This document shows, piece by piece, positions 13,894 through 21,789 of a DNA stretch of 22,586 nt. Position 1 is the first letter of the stretch, and every line of letters starts with the position of its first letter. Source of the stretch: an uncultured Clostridia bacterium (GTDB lineage Bacteria > Bacillota_A > Clostridia > Oscillospirales > Acutalibacteraceae); the NCBI GenBank assembly GCA_937891215.1, contig CALAEU010000107.1, forward strand, positions 1 to 22,586, given 5' to 3'. The translations under genes and the position numbers were made by a program. The notes under the pieces are model-generated. The model did no database searches. It saw nothing but the letters and a program-made list of their open reading frames with translations, and was not told the DNA's origin.

Positions 13894-15618
13894 ATGAGTA
13901 TAAAAAAAATAGTTGCTTTAGCGAGTGGTGCTGCATTAGGTTATGTAGCAGGTAAAAAATTACTGAAACAGGATTTCTGCCCGAAATGTGCAGTAAACAA
14001 AGTTATTTCTGCAACAAAAGTACAACCACTTGAAAAAGAACTTTACAACAATGGTGTTGCACTCACACCGCCTATGGGTTGGAGTAGTTGGAACACATTC
14101 CGTCACACTATTGACGAAAACTTAATTAAAGAAATTGCAGACGCAATGAAAAAGAGTGGGCTTCTTGATGCTGGTTACAAGTATATAAATCTTGATGACT
14201 GTTGGCAAAGTTCACTTCGTACCTCTGACGGCAGATTACAAGGTGACTTAACACGATTCCCGAAAGGAATTAAACCACTTGTTGAAGAACTCAACAAAGA
14301 CGGTTTTAAAGTAGGGCTTTACACTTCAAATGGTACTCTCACCTGTGAGGATTTACCTGCAAGTCTTTATCACGAAAAAGAAGACGCTGACACTCTTGCA
14401 GAATGGGGTGTTGAATACTTTAAATATGACTTCTGTCACAATGAAGTAATACCATCTGTTGCACCAAGTATTGACAAAATATTTGTCGGCACAAATGATG
14501 GTAAAGATTTTATTGAACTCGAAGCAGAGCACGGTACACTTTTAGGCGGTGCAAAAGTATTCAAAGACGAAAAATTTAAAAGTGGCTTTGTAGTTGGTGC
14601 TCTTTGCGCTAACAATGGTGCTTTACTTTTTGATACTATTGATGCACCTGAAACAGATGAATATATTTTAACTATTGTATTCAAAAAAGGTGGTCTTCAG
14701 AAGAAATTCCTTGTTTGTACAGTCAACGATACCGATGAATATGATTGTTACTTCCCATCATCAAAAGGATTTACCCCTGATGGAAGACTTCAGGTTAAAA
14801 TAAAACTCAACAAAGGTCTTAACACAATCAAACTTTCTAACCCTGTTGGTTCTCGTATGGATTCTGCCGCAAGGCAATATACAAATATGGGGCAGGAGTT
14901 AAAAAGAGCAACAAGGGAATACGCAGAAAAAAATGGTGTAGAAGAAAAACCAATTTGCTATTCAATTTGTGAATGGGGCTTAAACCAACCTTGGAAATGG
15001 GGCGCTAAAGCAGGTAACCTCTGGCGTACTACAATGGATATTAAGCCTAACTACCCTTCACTTTTATATTGCTATGAATTAAATGTAAGGCTTTACAAAA
15101 GTGCAGTGCCCGGTGGATGGAATGACCCTGATATGCTTGAAGTTGGTGTTGGCTCACTCACAATGGAAGAAAACAAATCACACTTCACTTTATGGTGTAT
15201 GATGGCAGCTCCGCTTATTTTAGGTAATGATGTTAGAAAATTCTTAAAAGAAGATGGTTCAGTTGACACTGATAATAAAGTGTTAGAAATTTTAACAAAT
15301 AAAAATCTTATCGCAATTGACCAGGATAAGCTCGGCAAACAAGCAAAGAGAATTTTTACAGATGGTGTTTCAGATATACTTGTAAAACCACTCGAAAATG
15401 GCGAAATTGCACTTTGCTTCTTCAATAAAGGTAACACTCAGAGGGAGATGAGTATTACTTTTAATAAGCTTCATAATGACATTTATGTAAACTTACCAAT
15501 AGTTGATGAATATGAAGCAACTGACCTCTGGACAGAAGAAACAGTTGAACTTAAAAATTCAATTTCTGCAAGTGTTGCACCACACGGTGTAATGGTTTAC
15601 AGAATTAAAGCGAAATAA
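13894..15618 (+). CDS. GH27 alpha-galactosidase-like enzyme with inserted CBM-like domain
   Basis: 574 aa from the ATG at 13894 (GAGGTG six bases upstream; the earlier in-frame GTG at 13885 overlaps that site). The catalytic barrel begins at LTPPMGWSSWNTF, with LDDCWQ, the nucleophile region FKYDFC (Asp179), ICEWG and the acid/base region WRTTMDI (Asp382), then a C-terminal beta domain. This is GH27, whose members remove terminal alpha-galactose or alpha-N-acetylgalactosamine. Between nucleophile and acid/base, about residues 196-315, lies an extra beta-rich segment beginning ELEAEHGTLLGGAKVF, similar in pattern to CBM35/CBM6 modules. The N-terminus IVALASGAALGYVAG is a glycine-rich membrane-like helix flanked by lysines, not a classical signal peptide. 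It lies between the phosphoesterase and DUF975 genes in one unit. Confidence 0.92.
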   Translation: MSIKKIVALASGAALGYVAGKKLLKQDFCPKCAVNKVISATKVQPLEKELYNNGVALTPPMGWSSWNTFRHTIDENLIKEIADAMKKSGLLDAGYKYINLDDCWQSSLRTSDGRLQGDLTRFPKGIKPLVEELNKDGFKVGLYTSNGTLTCEDLPASLYHEKEDADTLAEWGVEYFKYDFCHNEVIPSVAPSIDKIFVGTNDGKDFIELEAEHGTLLGGAKVFKDEKFKSGFVVGALCANNGALLFDTIDAPETDEYILTIVFKKGGLQKKFLVCTVNDTDEYDCYFPSSKGFTPDGRLQVKIKLNKGLNTIKLSNPVGSRMDSAARQYTNMGQELKRATREYAEKNGVEEKPICYSICEWGLNQPWKWGAKAGNLWRTTMDIKPNYPSLLYCYELNVRLYKSAVPGGWNDPDMLEVGVGSLTMEENKSHFTLWCMMAAPLILGNDVRKFLKEDGSVDTDNKVLEILTNKNLIAIDQDKLGKQAKRIFTDGVSDILVKPLENGEIALCFFNKGNTQREMSITFNKLHNDIYVNLPIVDEYEATDLWTEETVELKNSISASVAPHGVMVYRIKAK

Positions 15619-15639
15619 AAAAAGTAAAGGAGAATGATT

Positions 15640-16737
15640 ATGGATAGAAAATTATTAAAACAAAATGCGAAAACCAGCTTTAAGAGAAAATATGGCGAAT
15701 CAATTGTAGTAGCACTAATTATGGGTCTTTTTGGTGGCATTGGTTCGATGAGTTCAGTTTCTTTCAACAATAACAGCACGGATACACCTTACACAGAATA
15801 CTCTTATGAATATTCTGCAAATTTATTTGAAAATCCTTTTTCTGTTATCCCTGAAGATTTTCTGTACACTTTTCTTACTGTATTCGTTTCAATTTTCGTG
15901 ATATATTTAATTATAGGTTTTTTCCTTGGACCAATTTTCATTGTTGGCGGTAATCGTTTTTTTCTCAAATTGAGAAAAGGTATTCACACAGGTATTGGTG
16001 AGGTTACGGGCAACTTCAAAGATGGTAACTACTGGAATATAGTAAAAATATCTTTCTTTAGAGATATAAAACTCTTTTTCTGGATGTTACTTTTCATTAT
16101 TCCGTTTTTCGTTAAAATTTATGAATATTTACTAATAGATTATATTTTAGCAGTACGCCCTGATCTTGACTCAAAAAGTGCTTTTAATATGAGCAAACGC
16201 CTTATGGATGGGCATAAATGGGATGCCTTTGTATTAAGCCTTTCTTTCTGGGGATGGAATATTTTAGGTGCCTGTTTTACTTTCGGTATTTTAAACATTG
16301 CATATGTAAACCCATATATATATTCAACATTTGCCGAATTTTACGCTTTTGTCAGAGCAGACGGCATAAGAAAAGGCATTATCACACCTATGGATTTGCC
16401 TGATTATGAACCACCAATGCAAAATGGTTTCGGGATGAATGATGGTTTTGGTTTCAATCCACAGCAACAAGGATTTAATGGAGATTTCCAAAACCAACAA
16501 CCATACCAGAACCAATACAATCCACAAGCTCCATATCAGCAAGGTTATGGGCAACCATTGAACAATCAGTTTGGTTATCAGCAAACACCTTACGAGCAAC
16601 CGCAACAAACACCTCAAACACCTTTCTGGCAAGAATCAAATCAACCAGTAGGTAATGTTGAAACTATGCCGAATGAAGAGCCTGTTAGCGAAAACGAGGC
16701 TAAAGAGGTTGAGTTCAAGCCAGTTGATGAAAATTAA
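15640..16737 (+). CDS. DUF975 family membrane protein with Q/N/Y-rich tail
   Basis: 365 aa from the ATG at 15640. AAAGGAG at 15626-15632 fits this start, whereas the ATG at 15634 is too close to it. It begins MDRKLLKQNAK, typical of DUF975. Hydrophobic stretches lie near residues 19-38, 70-105, 140-165 and 195-235, with conserved YILAVRPDLDSKSAFNMSKR and LSFWGWNILG. From about 260 on, the tail is low complexity and rich in Gln, Asn, Pro, Tyr and Gly, resembling a prion-like disordered domain, and ends acidic. The function is unknown. It is the last gene of the run starting at 11288; its stop codon directly abuts a heptamer-repeat array. Confidence 0.87.
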   Translation: MDRKLLKQNAKTSFKRKYGESIVVALIMGLFGGIGSMSSVSFNNNSTDTPYTEYSYEYSANLFENPFSVIPEDFLYTFLTVFVSIFVIYLIIGFFLGPIFIVGGNRFFLKLRKGIHTGIGEVTGNFKDGNYWNIVKISFFRDIKLFFWMLLFIIPFFVKIYEYLLIDYILAVRPDLDSKSAFNMSKRLMDGHKWDAFVLSLSFWGWNILGACFTFGILNIAYVNPYIYSTFAEFYAFVRADGIRKGIITPMDLPDYEPPMQNGFGMNDGFGFNPQQQGFNGDFQNQQPYQNQYNPQAPYQQGYGQPLNNQFGYQQTPYEQPQQTPQTPFWQESNQPVGNVETMPNEEPVSENEAKEVEFKPVDEN

Positions 16738-16761
16738 GTGCTGAATGCTGAGTGCTGAGTT
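16738..16761 (+). repeat. Left heptamer array of element 2
   Basis: Units GTGCTGA, ATGCTGA, GTGCTGA, then GTT, starting at the base after the DUF975 stop codon. Bases 16744-16761 match the reverse complement of 16896-16913 at 17 of 18 positions. Confidence 0.85.
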
Positions 16762-16806
16762 AAGGAAACGCTACGCGTTTGATTATATTTATTAGTGAAT
16801 AAAAAC

Positions 16807-16852
16807 AACTACATTCTATCATTTGTGATTTATGATAGAGTGTAGTTTTTTT
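16807..16852 (+). terminator. Terminator-like hairpin inside element 2, serving the DUF975 unit
   Basis: AACTACATTCTATCAT (16807-16822) pairs with 16832-16847 over 16 bp (one G-U) with a 9-nt loop, running into seven T residues (16846-16852). It is the first terminator after the four-gene plus-strand unit. The A-rich left flank means it could also act weakly on the other strand. Confidence 0.82.
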
Positions 16853-16895
16853 CTAATCACTGACAACTATTATAATTGCCGACCGCAGGTCCAAA

Positions 16896-16913
16896 AACTC
16901 AGCACTCAGCACT
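16896..16913 (-). repeat. Right heptamer array of element 2
   Basis: AACTCAGCACTCAGCACT, about two and a half 7-bp units in inverted orientation to the left array. It directly borders the A7 run that forms the T tract of the GH38 terminator on the minus strand. Confidence 0.85.
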
Positions 16914-16945
16914 AAAAAAATCCCGACAGTCTTTCGACTATCGGG
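16914..16945 (-). terminator. Rho-independent terminator of the GH38 gene
   Basis: On the minus strand a 10-bp stem (16945-16936 with 16931-16922, one mismatch) and a GAAA loop are followed by A and then seven T residues (16920-16914). It lies 9 bases beyond the GH38 stop. Confidence 0.9.
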
Positions 16946-16954
16946 GAATTTTTA

Positions 16955-19900
16955 TTATAACTTAATTTTATAGCACTTAATCTCAAATGGATTGATTGTA
17001 AAGGTTAGTTTGTTGCCGTTTGCAATAGAAACTGCAACATCATTTCTTTCAAGTAAGTCACATTCTGCAACAGATTTAATGTCAGCGAAGAGCTCTGCTG
17101 TTACATCTACACGAGCACCTGCTTTTTCAACAAATCGGATGATGTAAGCGTCTTCATCTTCACATTTTTTAACTGCTTCAAGAGTAACATTTTTACCGTC
17201 AACCTTAATGAATGAACCAGATGTTTCACCTTTTGAATCAGCTTTAACATCTACTGCAACTGCAGGGTTGTTCATTTCAAGACCGCGTACTAATGTTTCT
17301 GCATTCTTCCAGTTACCACTATGTGGATAAATAGAATATGTGAAGTAGTGGTCACCACGGTCAGACATCGGGTCTGGATTCATTGGTGCTTTAAGAAGTG
17401 TGATAATCATTCTTTGTTTATCTACTTCATAACCATATTTACAATCGTTGAGAATTGTAACACCGTAATTATCTTCTGACATATCAATGAAGTTGTGAGC
17501 TGAAACCTCAAACTTAGCTTTATCATAAGGATTATGACGATAGTTTGAACTTTCAATTGTTGCGTAAGCAATATCTCTTGTAAACTTCTGTGCTTTAACA
17601 TCAACATCAAAGCCAACTTTAAGAAGTTTTTCCTGTTCGTGCCAGCTGATGAATGTGTCAAAGTCAATTTTGTCAAGTTCATTATAGAGAATAATGTTTT
17701 GTTTAAGAAGAGACTTATTGATATTCTTTTCGATAGAAACTACTGTGAATACATCACCTGTTGTGATTCCTGTGATTTTACCAGCTTCTGTATCAAATTC
17801 TCTGTCAACATAAGAAGCAACAATATCCCATGCGTCATATTTACCAGGAAGGTCTTCATAAAGACGGAATACATTACCTTTACCTGAAAGAACTTCACGG
17901 TTGTTTTTCTTATCGAGAATAGATGTGATTTCTGCTGAATCATCAAGAACTACCTTGAAGTTATCATTTTCAACTGCACCAGAAAATGCAACTGATTTTG
18001 CATCAGCAACGCTTGCATCTTTTGTATAGAATACTTTGTAACCTACTGCCGGAATATCCTTTGCAATAAATACAATTACTTTTGTACCATCTAATTTTGT
18101 GTAGCTTTGAGTAGGAACTTTGTTGCCGTCAGCATCATAAATTTCAACATTTTTATATGGAAGTTCAATTTTGCTTGTAGCAACAGTACCGAGTGAATTG
18201 AAGAGTGCGAATGGCTTACCATATTTTTCGCTACCGTCAACATTGCCAGCGAGTACATCAAGTGCTTCGCTTCTTACGCTTTCACCGATTTTAATAATAT
18301 CTTCGTAAATAGCACAAAGGTCAGCGAATACTTCTGTAATATGAGAACCAGGAAGTGAGTCATGGAACTGATTTGTTAAAATCATCTGCCAACCTTCGTT
18401 GAGTTTCTCAAGTGGGTATTTGTAGCCATATTTCATAGCAATACTTGCAAACATTTCTGCTTGTCTGTAAAGGTTTTCGCAGTATCTGTTATATTTTTTA
18501 AGAAGTGCTTTAGTTGTATGAACACCACGATGCTCTTCCAAGTAAAGTTCATCTTTCCATGTTGGAATATTAGTTTCTGTTGCATTTGCTTTCATTCTTG
18601 CAAGAGAATCTTCAATTTTACTTGTCTGTGTCTTTGGAAGACCCGGGAAGTTTTTATAACGCTTTACATACTCAAGCATTTCGGTGTCTACACCGCCACC
18701 GCCGTCACCCCAGCCGTAGCAATACATTGATTCACCGATTGTTTCTTTATCTGTATATTTCTTCCAGTTAACTTTAAGTGAGTCAGCCTCAACAGTACCA
18801 ATAAAGTGTGTTGGTGGAACGATTGAGAACACTTTTGAACCGTCTGGACCTTCCCACCAGAATGTGTTGTATTGCCATGGGTTTGTATCATTCCAGATAC
18901 CCATTTTATGAGTAACGAAATATTCAACGCCTGCTTTTTTGAGAATCTGTGGCATTGCATAGCCATTACCAAATACATCAGGTACCCAGCAGGTTTTTGG
19001 TGTAATACCAAATTCTTTTTCTGCAAAACGAACACCGTGAAGAAGCTGACGAACGAAAGATTCACCTGAAACCAAGTTACAGTCTGGCTCAACCCACATA
19101 GCGCCGATGTATTCCCATCTACCCTCTTTAATTCTATTCTGAACTTGTTTATAAAGAGATGGGTATCTCTTTGCCATTTCGATATATGTAGGTGCAGTAC
19201 TTTGGGAGAAAATGAAGTCAGGGTATTGCTCCATAAGACGAAGCATTGTAGCATGAGTTCTGCCTAATTTTCTTATGTATTCTTTATAAGCCCACATAAA
19301 TACAATATCAAGATGAGAGTTACCAACAAGTGCTAAGTTACCCTCTGATTTGTAGTTAGGGTTATTATAAACTTTATCTTTAAGAACTTTTTGTGCTTCT
19401 AAAAGACCTGCTTTAAAATCTTCGCCATCAAGGTCGAAATTTACATAAGTAAATGCTTCTTTTAATGTAGCTCTTATAAGTTCCTGTAAACCTGTGTCGT
19501 GAACAGGCATAAAGAGTGCATTGAACACTGCTTTGAAATCCCAGTAGATTTCTTCAATAACAGGGTCAACTACGCCAATAAATGAGCAAGAAAGTGTTTT
19601 AACTGTTGACTCGTTTGAGTGCCATACATAGTAAGACTCAATATCAACATCATAGTGCTCGTCACCGTTTGCACATTCTGTAAGTAAAACAGAGTTTCTA
19701 AATGGGTCAAGTCCCTGATAAGGCTCACCATTAAGAGTTAAAAGTGAGTCACCGCCGAAATACACGTTAAGAGTAACTTTTTTACCCTTGAAACGAGCAG
19801 GCATATCAAATGAATTTTTAAAGAAAGCACTCCAACCATTGTTACCCCAACGGTCGCCAACGTTTAATTCTTTCCATTCATCGTAAAGGTATTCGTAATC

Positions 19901-20119
19901 GTCAACGCCCTTGTAGATGCATTCTTTCATCTTCCAAGCAGGAATTGACTCAATATCAGTATAAATTCTCTTTTTAAGATTTTTAATTTTGAGTGCCGCA
20001 ACATCATCAAATGAGAAAATACCTCTTTGCTTACCCTTTGTAGCATCACGCCAGTCATCAACATGAGCATCCATAGCATCGAGTGCTGCAACAGCATCCA
20101 TATCTTTGATTTCTGCCAA
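16955..20119 (-). CDS. GH38 alpha-mannosidase
   Basis: 1054 aa, within the normal bacterial GH38 range. The family is zinc-dependent and retaining, and cleaves alpha-mannosides. Visible active-site parts are HLD (His269, Asp271), WVPDVFG with the nucleophile candidate Asp381, and FHDSLPGSH (His586, Asp587, His593). The N-terminal ~260 residues form an accessory beta domain, followed by the catalytic (about 262-530), middle helical and C-terminal beta domains. The position after HLD where many family members have Trp is Phe274. There is no signal peptide, so it is likely cytosolic. The start is TTG at 20119, supported by AAGGAAGGAAGA just upstream; Met7 is an alternative. It is divergent from a GPH symporter, suggesting import of mannosyl-oligosaccharides followed by intracellular cleavage. 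Confidence 0.95.
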   Translation of the reverse strand: MAEIKDMDAVAALDAMDAHVDDWRDATKGKQRGIFSFDDVAALKIKNLKKRIYTDIESIPAWKMKECIYKGVDDYEYLYDEWKELNVGDRWGNNGWSAFFKNSFDMPARFKGKKVTLNVYFGGDSLLTLNGEPYQGLDPFRNSVLLTECANGDEHYDVDIESYYVWHSNESTVKTLSCSFIGVVDPVIEEIYWDFKAVFNALFMPVHDTGLQELIRATLKEAFTYVNFDLDGEDFKAGLLEAQKVLKDKVYNNPNYKSEGNLALVGNSHLDIVFMWAYKEYIRKLGRTHATMLRLMEQYPDFIFSQSTAPTYIEMAKRYPSLYKQVQNRIKEGRWEYIGAMWVEPDCNLVSGESFVRQLLHGVRFAEKEFGITPKTCWVPDVFGNGYAMPQILKKAGVEYFVTHKMGIWNDTNPWQYNTFWWEGPDGSKVFSIVPPTHFIGTVEADSLKVNWKKYTDKETIGESMYCYGWGDGGGGVDTEMLEYVKRYKNFPGLPKTQTSKIEDSLARMKANATETNIPTWKDELYLEEHRGVHTTKALLKKYNRYCENLYRQAEMFASIAMKYGYKYPLEKLNEGWQMILTNQFHDSLPGSHITEVFADLCAIYEDIIKIGESVRSEALDVLAGNVDGSEKYGKPFALFNSLGTVATSKIELPYKNVEIYDADGNKVPTQSYTKLDGTKVIVFIAKDIPAVGYKVFYTKDASVADAKSVAFSGAVENDNFKVVLDDSAEITSILDKKNNREVLSGKGNVFRLYEDLPGKYDAWDIVASYVDREFDTEAGKITGITTGDVFTVVSIEKNINKSLLKQNIILYNELDKIDFDTFISWHEQEKLLKVGFDVDVKAQKFTRDIAYATIESSNYRHNPYDKAKFEVSAHNFIDMSEDNYGVTILNDCKYGYEVDKQRMIITLLKAPMNPDPMSDRGDHYFTYSIYPHSGNWKNAETLVRGLEMNNPAVAVDVKADSKGETSGSFIKVDGKNVTLEAVKKCEDEDAYIIRFVEKAGARVDVTAELFADIKSVAECDLLERNDVAVSIANGNKLTFTINPFEIKCYKIKL

Positions 20120-20136
20120 AAAAATCTTCCTTCCTT

Positions 20137-20154
20137 AAACTGTAAAAACAGTTT
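20137..20154. promoter_or_regulatory. Inverted repeat in the GH38 leader
   Basis: AAACTGT (20137-20143) and ACAGTTT (20148-20154) around a 4-bp centre, just upstream of the GH38 ribosome site. It shares the 9-mer AACTGTAAA with the palindrome in the symporter promoter (20246-20254), hinting at a common regulator. It could also be a small leader hairpin. Confidence 0.42.
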
Positions 20155-20172
20155 TATTTTCATACATATTCA

Positions 20173-20201
20173 AGTATATCATTATTGGTAATTATTTTCA
20201 A
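20173..20201 (-). promoter_or_regulatory. Sigma-A-type promoter for the GH38 gene
   Basis: On the minus strand TTGAAA (20201-20196), a 17-bp spacer and TATACT (20178-20173). Leader of about 47 nt. Confidence 0.72.
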
Positions 20202-20235
20202 TAACAAAATACTCGTTTTTTGAAATATTTTGTAG

Positions 20236-20265
20236 TTGATTTTACAACTGTAAATACTGTATAAT
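20236..20265 (+). promoter_or_regulatory. Sigma-A-type promoter for the GPH symporter gene
   Basis: TTGATT (20236-20241), an 18-bp spacer and a perfect TATAAT (20260-20265). The start codon lies 36 bp further on. Confidence 0.65.
20241..20254. promoter_or_regulatory. Palindrome inside the symporter promoter spacer
   Basis: TTTACA-AC-TGTAAA is a 6-bp inverted repeat lying between the -35 and -10 boxes, where a bound protein would block RNA polymerase. A further ACTGTA follows at 20256-20261. Confidence 0.45.
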
Positions 20266-20301
20266 TGGACTATAAAATAAATATAAAAAGGCGGTGCATT
20301 T

Positions 20302-21738
20302 ATGAAATATGTTTCTAAAAAAGAGCAGGTAAACTATCTAGCGGGTCTTTCAGGACAGAATTTAGTTTATTCGCTTATTGGCGGCTCGTTTTTTACATAT
20401 TTTATGACAGATATTGCTATGTTTCCTGCAGCAGTTGTTTCTGTTATTCTCATAGCAATGAAAGTCTGGGATGGTGTAAACGACCCTATAGTTGGTTCTT
20501 TCGTTGACAGACACAGTTTTAAAAACGGTGAAAAATTAAGACCATTTTTACGATACACTCCTCTGCCAGTAGGTGTGTTTACCGTTTTAATATTCCTTGT
20601 ATTTTCAACCGAAGAAAGTTTATTGTGGCTTCGTGTTTCATACTTTATAATTATGTATATTGCCTGGGATATAGCCTATACTTTACAGGATGTTTCAATA
20701 TGGGGTATTACCGCATCTGTTTCGCCTAACAGTAACGAGCGTGACTCGTTTATTAAATGGGCAAGAACAGTCGGCTCATTGGTTTATGGCATATTCAATA
20801 TGTTAATTCCTATGTTCATTGAAATGATTGCTTTAAGAACACAAAATAAAATGTCATTGGTTACTCTTGTTTTTGCAGTTATTTTCGGTCTTGGTGGCGG
20901 TATGCTCAGTTACCGTTCTTACAAAGCACAAGAAAGAATTAAAATAAATCCACAAACACAGCAAAACTCATTAAAAGAAAGTTTTTCGCTTCTTTTCAAA
21001 AATAAAATGATGCTTTTAGTAACACTTGCAAATCTCTTTGGTTCTCTAGGTTTCGGCACACAACTTGTTACTTATTTCTTCAAGTATAAATTACCAGTTG
21101 ATTTTCCAGGTGCAGACGGATTTATTGGTGCACTAGGACTTACTACTATCTACTTTGCAATTACAAATGTACCACAGTTTATTGGTATGGTTTTCGCCGA
21201 TAAATTAAAGAAAATCTTTAAAGGTTATGTCAACGTACTTATATTCATTCAAGCAACAAATGCAGTAGTAAGAACCCTTGCTTTCTTAATAGGATTTGAA
21301 GGAGCAAACTTCTGGATTGGTATGGGACTTTTAGCAATAGGCTCAATTCCTATGGGTGCACTAAGCATTGCACAGACTTCTGTTTTCTGCGACAGTGTTG
21401 ACTATATGGAATGGGAGACAGGTAAAAGAACTGAGGGTGTTACATTCTCAATGCAGACATTCTTTACAAAAGTTTCAAGCGGTATAACAGGCGGTCTTGC
21501 TACACTCTCATTATCACTTTTAGGCTACAAGGCTATTGATGATACCGCAATATCATTCATCGGAACACAAACTGAAGCTTTTGACACCTGGATTTGGCCA
21601 CTTGTTATGCTCACACCAGTTATTGCAAGTATTCTTTACGTAGTACCACTTTTATTTATAAGGTACTCACCCGAAAAGAGAGCACAGGTTGAAAAGGATT
21701 TAGAAGAAAGAAGAAAATTGCAAGAAGCAACTGAATAA
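20302..21738 (+). CDS. GPH-family (MelB/YicJ-like) sugar:cation symporter
   Basis: 478 aa with about 12 hydrophobic segments. It is a member of the glycoside-pentoside-hexuronide:cation symporter family within the major facilitator superfamily, importing sugars or glycosides with Na+ or H+. The N-terminal signature YFMTDIAMFPAA...WDGVNDPIVGSFVDR is typical, as is the later DSVDYMEWETGKRTEGVTFS. The ATG follows AGGCGG by seven bases. It is divergent from the GH38 alpha-mannosidase and shares its 182-bp control region, so its cargo is probably a mannose-containing glycoside, though the sequence does not prove it. Confidence 0.93.
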   Translation: MKYVSKKEQVNYLAGLSGQNLVYSLIGGSFFTYFMTDIAMFPAAVVSVILIAMKVWDGVNDPIVGSFVDRHSFKNGEKLRPFLRYTPLPVGVFTVLIFLVFSTEESLLWLRVSYFIIMYIAWDIAYTLQDVSIWGITASVSPNSNERDSFIKWARTVGSLVYGIFNMLIPMFIEMIALRTQNKMSLVTLVFAVIFGLGGGMLSYRSYKAQERIKINPQTQQNSLKESFSLLFKNKMMLLVTLANLFGSLGFGTQLVTYFFKYKLPVDFPGADGFIGALGLTTIYFAITNVPQFIGMVFADKLKKIFKGYVNVLIFIQATNAVVRTLAFLIGFEGANFWIGMGLLAIGSIPMGALSIAQTSVFCDSVDYMEWETGKRTEGVTFSMQTFFTKVSSGITGGLATLSLSLLGYKAIDDTAISFIGTQTEAFDTWIWPLVMLTPVIASILYVVPLLFIRYSPEKRAQVEKDLEERRKLQEATE

Positions 21739-21749
21739 AACAAAAAATC

Positions 21750-21777
21750 CCCCAACGAATTTTGTAATTCGTTGGGG
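21750..21777. terminator. Bidirectional terminator between symporter and repeat-protein genes
   Basis: A perfect 12-bp stem CCCCAACGAATT (21750-21761) / 21766-21777 with a TTGT loop. The plus side continues TGATATTTTATTTT; on the minus strand the A6 run at 21742-21747 gives a T tract. It fits both convergent genes. Confidence 0.92.
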
Positions 21778-21789
21778 TGATATTTTATT

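Larger units (their letters stand above)
16738..16913. other. Heptamer-bounded intergenic element 2 with three internal hairpins
   Basis: The 217-bp gap between the convergent DUF975 and GH38 genes contains facing heptamer arrays (16738-16761 and 16896-16913) around a 134-bp core. The core has a small hairpin AAACGC-TAC-GCGTTT (16766-16780), a 16-bp central hairpin (16807-16847) and a small hairpin GACC-GCA-GGTC (16881-16891). Its outer edges touch the DUF975 stop codon on one side and the T tract of the GH38 terminator on the other. The plan matches element 1 (328-595), although the heptamer sequence differs. No coding potential is seen. Confidence 0.62.

Noticed and set aside
11288..16737. 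DUF4234-phosphoesterase-GH27-DUF975 run as a defence or toxin system
   Set aside because: No nuclease, toxin, NTPase sensor or mobility gene is present; the enzymes point to glycan metabolism.
18688..19254. 188-codon open frame in another frame of the GH38 gene
   Set aside because: The GH38 frame shows full family motifs across this region; the second frame has none.
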